NCBI GenBank assembly: GCA_964019415.1
Contig: OZ025878.1
Coordinates: forward strand, 2,799,599 to 2,863,598
Direction: 5' to 3'
DNA: 64,000 nt
From: Ianthella basta
Lineage: Eukaryota; Porifera; Demospongiae; Verongiida; Ianthellidae
Every line of letters begins with the position of its first letter. Within the stretch, counting starts at the first letter, position 1. A model generated the notes under the pieces. It worked only from the letters and a program-made list of their open reading frames with translations, did no database searches and was not told where the DNA came from. Shown here one piece after another: positions 59,901 to 64,000 of the stretch. The translations under genes were made by a program, and so were the position numbers.

Positions 59901-62900
59901 GGGGGGTGGGGCCAGACTGCATGAGCCATTGACTGCAGTTGATGTGGTACCAGCATGTTACCTGTACATACATGAAGTACTTAAAATATCAGACAACACA
60001 GTAGTGCTGTCTATGTAGGGACGGTGGTGGGTGTTGTAAGCTGAAATACAAATGAAAAGTAGCACAATTCCTGGAGTGATCAGCTGATATGATATTTGAA
60101 AGAATAAAGCTAAAACATTCTTCAAGTAACAATTGCCCAATCAAAGACTGCATGCTAGGTGATATAACACCTCTAGTAACAATGCATGTGATGTTGGTGT
60201 GTCGTTCTTGAACTCACCATCGTCATCATGGATGGTGACGACCACCTCACGCCCCATCTCTGCCAGTGCCACACTGGCCTGCCCTGTCTCCATCAGAATC
60301 ACCTTCAACAAGCGGTCTGACTCTTGCATTGTATTGTCTTTGATGGCCACCTCCACTGTGATGTCAACCTCCCCAGCCTCAAAGTGCAGCACCTTGTGAA
60401 GTGGAACAAAGTCCTTCCCGGCTGAATGAATGAATAAGCAACACACACACACATGAACAGAGAGTAAGGATGTCTGACATGTGAGCACACTAGCGTGAGT
60501 GACTGAAGCAGAATCCTAATACCTAGAGTATTGTGTACTGTAGTAGGGGGCAATGTTCAATCTCTTACATGTGACACCACTCGTACAGCTGTAACATGCA
60601 CTGTTGAGGATAGAAAGCTAAGATTTCTTTGCTTCGATTTCAAGCTGACTTGACCATTAATAATAATGGCTTCAAACTGAGTAACTGTCAAACCTCCCTA
60701 TAACCCCATGCTTAGACCTCAATAAGCCACAGTATTGCATACACATGCACGCACATGCACACACACACACACACATACACACAAACACACACACATGCAC
60801 GCACGAACACACACACAAACACACACACATGCACGCACGAACACACACACATGCATGCACGAACACACACACACACACACACATGCACGCACGAACACAC
60901 ACACATGCATGCACGAACACACACACACACACACACATGCACGCACGAACACACACACACACACATCATACCTTTAGCCTCTCCCACCAACTCTGTGTTG
61001 CCATGGTAACATCCACGGGAAAGTCAGTAAGCCCTGTTCGTTTGCAGTGAAACACAAACGATTGCTTTTAGTGAAATTGAAATGGAAATGAGTCCCTGTC
61101 ATAGCCGGCAGGGAAGCCATAAGACTTCTGATCAGTGTACCCGTAACAAGTACCGAGAAAGTTGCATTCGGGTTAGTATGGTTAAGAAAATGACTACCAA
61201 TGGTATACCACCAAGTGTGATCATGGTGACATCAAATGACTCTGTGAAGTTGAAGCTGGCGGTACGTTTGATGAGAGCAGTAAGGTTTGGAGTGGAGTCC
61301 CTCAAGATAAGGGCGTAGGATGTAGTAGAGTGGAGTCCCATCAAAGATAAGGGCCGTAGGATCGTAGTAGGCTGTGTCCATGATGATGTTCAGATAGGAT
61401 GTAAATGTTACTCGATCTTCTTCTCCCTTGAAGGTTGTGAATGAGTACGAATTGAGAAACTGCTCATCAGACTGAATTAAAGAAATGAAAGGATCGGCAA
61501 GAACCACGGAATCAAAATCATGGCCCAGTGAATACTGGGCTACAAGAATGGGAAGATTACTTTCGAATCGGCAGTGCTCATTGGAAGCTACATGGAGAGT
61601 TTCAAACTTGAAGTAATCTAGTTCAAAAGCAGTGGACCTGGCCTTGTTGCTACTGGCATCAATGCACTCCATTTTGATTACAGTGTTGTTTTTCGAAGCA
61701 ACCACTCTAAACTGGTCACCACCAGTTCTGGTGTAGAGAGGTGAGGTGTGATAGGAACGGCCCCACACGTCTGAAGGAGGAACTTGCTCCAAAAGGTGGT
61801 CACAAGAGGAAATATTGAAGGGGACATTTCCGCATTCGTGGCCCACAAAGACAGAGAGAGGCTTGTTTGAACGAATGAGCGTACCTGTCAAATCTCCCTC
61901 ACTGGTGACCAATACCATGGTCATCTTGTCAACAAGTGTCACAGTCCTGGAGTCACCTGGGGCAATCAATGGTCGTCTTACAATCGGAGCTAAAGCCGTA
62001 TCAGTGGGTGTAATAGTGATTTCTGTGAAGTTCTCAGTTGTGACAGCAAGAATGATGCTTCTGCCTTCGGAGAGTATTGGACTCATTTTCGTTGCAAACG
62101 CTGTATACTCATACACTCCAGTGGGTGAACGTATAGCAGGGAGAGCTAGATAAGAGTCAGTGCTTGCAACATCGTCATTCACTCCCACGACCACCAAATC
62201 ACCCTCACTTTCGCTATCTGCAATGACACGAATGGCTTTGTCAAATCCAGAGACGCGAGACACCACTGTGTCTTTAGGTAAGATGATTTGCTCATACTGT
62301 CCGGAAATAGCAGTTCCCCGTGCAGTGAAACTCAGAGCCGGTATTTCAACTTTGAAGGGGATAGGTGGGCCATTAGGTTGGGCAGGAGTGACCAGGAGAA
62401 AAACAGTAGGATTCTGCTGAAAGAGCCTGTTTCTAAAGAACGCCAGAAAGAACTCCCTTCCTGCATTGCTGAATCCTAGAAGACAAGAAATATGTCAAGT
62501 CATAACACATATACACCTTTAAAGTATGGTAAGTATTACGTATACTATTTTGAATAATTTCAAGTTGTTCATTCAATCATATGCTCAAGGCGAATGAACC
62601 CCACGACCCCTAGAGGAGCCCACTGTTTGGACAACACTGTTAAGAACAGACGACACACGTTAAGGGTGTGGGCCAAGTTAACAGGGTCCAGGAAGTGCAA
62701 ACAAAGGGCGCGGGGAATAGTTGGGTGACTGTGACAATGCACGCACCTACGTACCACCCTCAGACTCATGGCTTCAATAATCACTTCAATATGTATAGTT
62801 ATATAGGAATACTTACATAATTATTCAGCAATACAATACAGTCATGTATTGTATTGCTGAATATGTATGCTTAGATATGCCCATGTATAGTTTATGTATG

Positions 62901-63532
62901 TTTATGACAAGTCAGTACTCCTTTAATGGGAGCACATGAATAGTAGAAGTGAGGAAGAGCAAAACTGGATAAGGGAAGGAAGGAAAGGCGAGAGGAGTGG
63001 TAGAGAGAGAGGGGAGAAGAGGTAGGAATGGAGGAGAGGGGGAGGGAAAAGGATGGTAGGAGAAAGGAGGGCAGAGGAGGGTAGTCTCGCGTAGCCCAGA
63101 TCGCTTCTCCCCTCCATTTTAATTTTATGACATCACCAGTTGGGGAGAAGGGACCTTTTCCTCCCTCTTGTGCAATAGCAGAAACAGAGGAAAGAATCAT
63201 GGCCACGCGAGACTAAGAGGAGGGAGGGAGAGGAGGAAAGAGAGAGGCAGGGAGAGAAGGAAAGAGTGAGGGAGGGAGAAAATAAGAAGGGCAGGGAGGG
63301 GAGCAAGAGGCAGAGATAGATTAGGGAATGAAGCGGAAGACACTAACAAGAAAGGCTACAATACACGCACCACATAATAATGCCTCACACAAAATGTAAT
63401 TGTAACACATGCTCAGAAAGATACGTCTAAGTACAGTGCATGCCACTACAGTCAATGCTCACCTGCACCCGAACTAGATTCGAAGAGAACCAGCAGGGAA
63501 AGAACAGCACACCACACAATCAGAGCTCTCAT
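40990..63532 (-). CDS. Secreted IgGFc-like / 14x Calx-beta / VWD-like matrix protein
   Basis: The model has 29 exons on the minus strand: 63463-63532, 60972-62475, 60218-60421, 59566-59748, 58893-59078, 58353-58490, 57013-57213, 56447-56581, 55870-56082, 55423-55560, 54999-55199, 54027-54173, 53635-53847, 52882-53019, 52150-52356, 51538-51687, 50949-51164, 50562-50699, 50168-50368, 49913-50050, 48813-49286, 48417-48614, 47352-47699, 46372-46593, 44998-45141, 44305-44517, 43279-43860, 41810-42319 and 40990-41297. All introns are phase 1, GT-AG. The product is about 2,570 residues: signal peptide, IgGFc-binding-like domain, 14 Calx-beta, VWD-like, ITI-heavy-chain-like C terminus; no membrane span. 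Calx-beta folds bind calcium and build sponge aggregation factors. The frame is broken several times in exon 2, so either this copy is damaged or the assembly has errors there. Confidence 0.8.
43279..43860 (-). other. Calx gene VWD-like exon
   Basis: A 194-codon exon with [46 protein letters not shown] and [13 protein letters not shown]. The C-G-L-C-G motif and strand pattern fit a von Willebrand factor type D domain, which usually serves in multimer assembly. The GLCGNFNG calcium loop is altered. Confidence 0.65.
44630..44812 (-). mobile_element. MITE, TACAGTGGAACCTGTCT family (minus copy)
   Basis: In reverse complement it reads ACCTGTTTAAGATGGTCACT and later CTCAAATAGCACTA, matching the copies at 34619, 48102 and 53093. 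It lies in an intron of the Calx-beta gene. Confidence 0.65.
45142..46371 (-). other. Calx gene intron with two hairpin repeats
   Basis: Hairpin 1 at 45361-45423 pairs GGGATATAACAGGAT with ATCCTGTTATATCCC. Hairpin 2 at 46014-46110 pairs TATACCACGGCGCTTC with its complement near 46100 and GGATTTTAGACGCACG with CGTGCGCCTAAAATCC. Between them is a 119-codon ORF without recognisable content. The whole is probably one or two MITEs. Confidence 0.6.
46791..47197. mobile_element. 407-bp MITE with 35-bp inverted ends, CTAGACCGTCC family
   Basis: The left end CTAGCCAGACTGTCCTAACA and right end (complement CTAGCCAGCTAGATCGTCCT) continue into AACAAGCGCCCAGGAGGC on both sides. It lies in the intron between exons 47352-47699 and 46372-46593. 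A 63-codon ORF inside (46860-47051) is part of the element, not an exon. Confidence 0.75.
48102..48273 (+). mobile_element. MITE, TACAGTGGAACCTGTCT family
   Basis: It runs TACAGTGAAACCTGTCT to AGACAGGTTCCACTGTA, with inverted ends bounded by TA. It has the shared interior GGCCCCAAATAGCACTAAA. It is the best-preserved copy in the window. Confidence 0.8.
48738..48812. repeat. (CA)n microsatellite abutting a splice donor
   Basis: On the sense (minus) strand it begins exactly at the donor of exon 48813-49286, whose GT is the first GT of the run. Confidence 0.95.
50731..50895. repeat. (GT)n microsatellite in an intron of the Calx gene
   Basis: An interrupted TG run (GTGTGTGCGTGTGC) between exons 50949-51164 and 50562-50699. 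Confidence 0.93.
52346..52790. repeat. Two ~252-bp tandem units including a splice acceptor, GGA-rich
   Basis: TCATCAACTAGTGCAGAG at 52349 recurs at 52601. Each unit ends AGTGTCAGCTAAATCTATA, with GGA-rich sequence between. The first unit contains the acceptor of exon 52150-52356, so the sense strand has two copies of the acceptor. Confidence 0.8.
53093..53274 (+). mobile_element. MITE, TACAGTGGAACCTGTCT family
   Basis: TACAATGAAACCTGTCTAAA to CAAGTTTCACTGTA, with the shared interior GGCCCCAAATAGCACTATA. Confidence 0.75.
54311..54566. repeat. 16-bp minisatellite, about 16 copies
   Basis: ACATCTCTAATACAGC repeated with almost no variation. It begins inside a truncated copy of the TACAGTGGAACCTGTCT family (start about 54237) and appears to be an expansion of that element's CTCTAAAACAGCCAGC stretch. 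Confidence 0.95.
55565..55715 (-). repeat. Purine tract (sense polypyrimidine) before a splice acceptor
   Basis: GGA-rich on the plus strand. On the sense strand it is a CT tract ending at the acceptor of exon 55423-55560. Confidence 0.85.
56216..56446. repeat. (CA)n microsatellite abutting a splice donor
   Basis: A long interrupted CA run. On the sense strand it starts at the GT donor of exon 56447-56581. Confidence 0.96.
56846..56932. repeat. (CA)n microsatellite
   Basis: CA run of about 85 bp in the intron between exons 57013-57213 and 56447-56581. Confidence 0.95.
57222..57500 (-). repeat. Long purine tract (sense polypyrimidine) before a splice acceptor
   Basis: About 280 bp of GGGA/GGAG on the plus strand, ending nine bases from the acceptor of exon 57013-57213. 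Confidence 0.93.
58493..58755 (-). repeat. Long purine tract (sense polypyrimidine) before a splice acceptor
   Basis: About 260 bp of GGAGAGG-type sequence immediately upstream, in sense, of exon 58353-58490. Confidence 0.93.
60740..60966. repeat. (CA)n-rich minisatellite next to a splice donor
   Basis: CA runs with a recurring ATGCACGCACGAACAC variant. On the sense strand it starts a few bases after the donor GTATGATG of exon 60972-62475. Confidence 0.9.
60972..62475 (-). pseudogene. Calx gene exon 2, IgGFc-binding-like domain with frame breaks
   Basis: From 62475 to about 61345 one frame encodes a domain like the N terminus of IgGFc-binding protein: [54 protein letters not shown], and LIFDGTPL. 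Below about 61345 the expected continuation ([29 protein letters not shown] and the first half of Calx-beta 1) is present but spread over three frames. At least four shifts lie in about 400 bp. A ~39-bp imperfect direct duplication (61290-61370) is the first break. Exon length modulo 3 is 1 instead of 0. Confidence 0.7.
62476..63462 (-). other. Calx gene intron 1
   Basis: 987 bp. It holds GGA-rich tracts (62946-63080 and 63216-63310) and the MITE at 63082-63215. No coding sequence was seen. Confidence 0.7.
63082..63215. mobile_element. MULE-like MITE with 9-bp target duplication
   Basis: 134 bp, starting TAGTCTCGCGTAGCC and ending GGCCACGCGAGACTA. Flanks are AGAGGAGGG at 63073-63081 and 63216-63224, a perfect 9-bp duplication. 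The termini are related to those at 9917 and 21785, while the interior differs. Confidence 0.8.
63463..63532 (-). other. Calx gene exon 1, signal peptide
   Basis: ATG at 63532; encodes [20 protein letters not shown] and three more residues, a typical signal peptide, followed by the phase 1 donor GTGAGC. Confidence 0.8.
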
Positions 63533-64000
63533 CGTGACTGCTCTATGTATGTCGCACACTTCTCCAGTCAAACTTGACTTTGAATGACACAGCAGCACGA
63601 AAACAGTGGCTTGCCAAAAAGGTCTTCCTGTGAAACAAACCTGGCAGTGACTGCTCTTAACTGGCTACAACTCAAAGTACTGTACAATGCTTCAACCTCA
63701 CTAGCTCCAACTGCTGGGCAGCTCACACTGCATGGTGAGCTACCCCAAGTGTAGCTTCCTTTTATATAACACGTCAGCCACAACATTTGGTGAATGTAAT
63801 GAATTGGCATACAATATGCACACATGTAAGGATTCAAGGCCTCTGAGTGTGTATATGGCTTCAGGAGGCTCCTTAGGTAGGTATTTGGACAAGGATATGA
63901 TCAAGAGCTTCACAGTAACTCCATGGCCTCATTGCAACACTTACTGCTCATGAATAAGCGTGATCTCTTTACCAACAGCTCAAGTATCCTCATTACAGAG
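63533..64000 (-). promoter_or_regulatory. Upstream region of the Calx-beta gene
   Basis: It must contain the promoter unless there is a further 5' exon. On the minus strand TATAAAAG (about 63761-63768) could be a TATA box, roughly 230 bp before the start codon. Nothing else was recognised. Confidence 0.35.

Larger units (their letters stand above)
44305..60421 (-). other. Calx-beta array, 14 domains mostly split over two exons
   Basis: Each domain ends with a D-D-D-type calcium motif (VTIHDDD, ISVVEDD, IRDDD, FILDDD, VTIIDDD) and contains IxDDxxxExxExF in its second half. Domains 1-10 and 14 are each cut once, at the same place, by a phase 1 intron. Domains 10-13 share exons (48813-49286, 48417-48614, 47352-47699), so one intron was lost in domain 11, and domain junctions there lie inside exons. 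The first half of domain 1 belongs to the end of exon 2. The region includes 44998-45141/44305-44517 as domain 14. Confidence 0.88.

Noticed and set aside
56185-60990. Cysteine-valine and histidine-threonine ORFs in several frames
   Set aside because: They are translations of (CA)n/(GT)n microsatellites with no domain content.

Overview
The window looks like nuclear DNA of a basal metazoan, most probably a sponge (Porifera). The signs are intron-rich genes with almost only phase 1 introns, an SRCR/fibronectin-III receptor, a very large Calx-beta protein of the kind that forms sponge aggregation factors, and abundant MITEs and (CA)n/(GGA)n repeats. I cannot name the species. Positions and frames were worked out by eye; no alignment or database search was run.

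Layout. 1-6.0 kb is repeat-rich and gene-poor: an assembly gap, palindromic MITEs, one PHD-finger exon and a decayed LINE 3' end. 6.07-26.1 kb holds two diverged copies of one duplicated unit, each ending in a single-exon alpha-1,3-fucosyltransferase gene on the minus strand. Copy A (6.07-21.9 kb) was split by a Ty3/gypsy retrotransposon (7399-20185) whose two 268-bp LTRs look identical. That retrotransposon was itself split inside its integrase by a 7.1-kb CACTA-like element (8059-15149) carrying a 110-bp satellite array. A MULE-like MITE with a 9-bp target duplication sits inside that element. Copy B (22.7-26.1 kb) is intact.

26.35-39.75 kb (+) is a 14-exon gene for a 1,448-residue type I membrane receptor: signal peptide, two SRCR domains, six FN3 domains, one membrane span and a ~520-residue cytoplasmic tail with nine YxxP motifs, five of them YDVP. 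This tail resembles the Crk-binding substrate region of p130Cas. 40.99-63.53 kb (-) is a convergent 29-exon gene for a secreted protein of about 2,570 residues: signal peptide, IgGFc-binding-like N-terminal domain, 14 Calx-beta domains, a VWD-like domain and a C-terminal domain resembling the inter-alpha-trypsin-inhibitor heavy-chain C terminus. Its second exon carries several frame breaks.

How the parts may work together (inference): a huge calcium-binding Calx-beta/VWD matrix protein, a convergent SRCR receptor with a tyrosine-motif tail, and two neighbouring fucosyltransferases would suit a cell-adhesion or self-recognition locus of the aggregation-factor/receptor type. The domain calls and gene structures are well supported; the functional link is a hypothesis.
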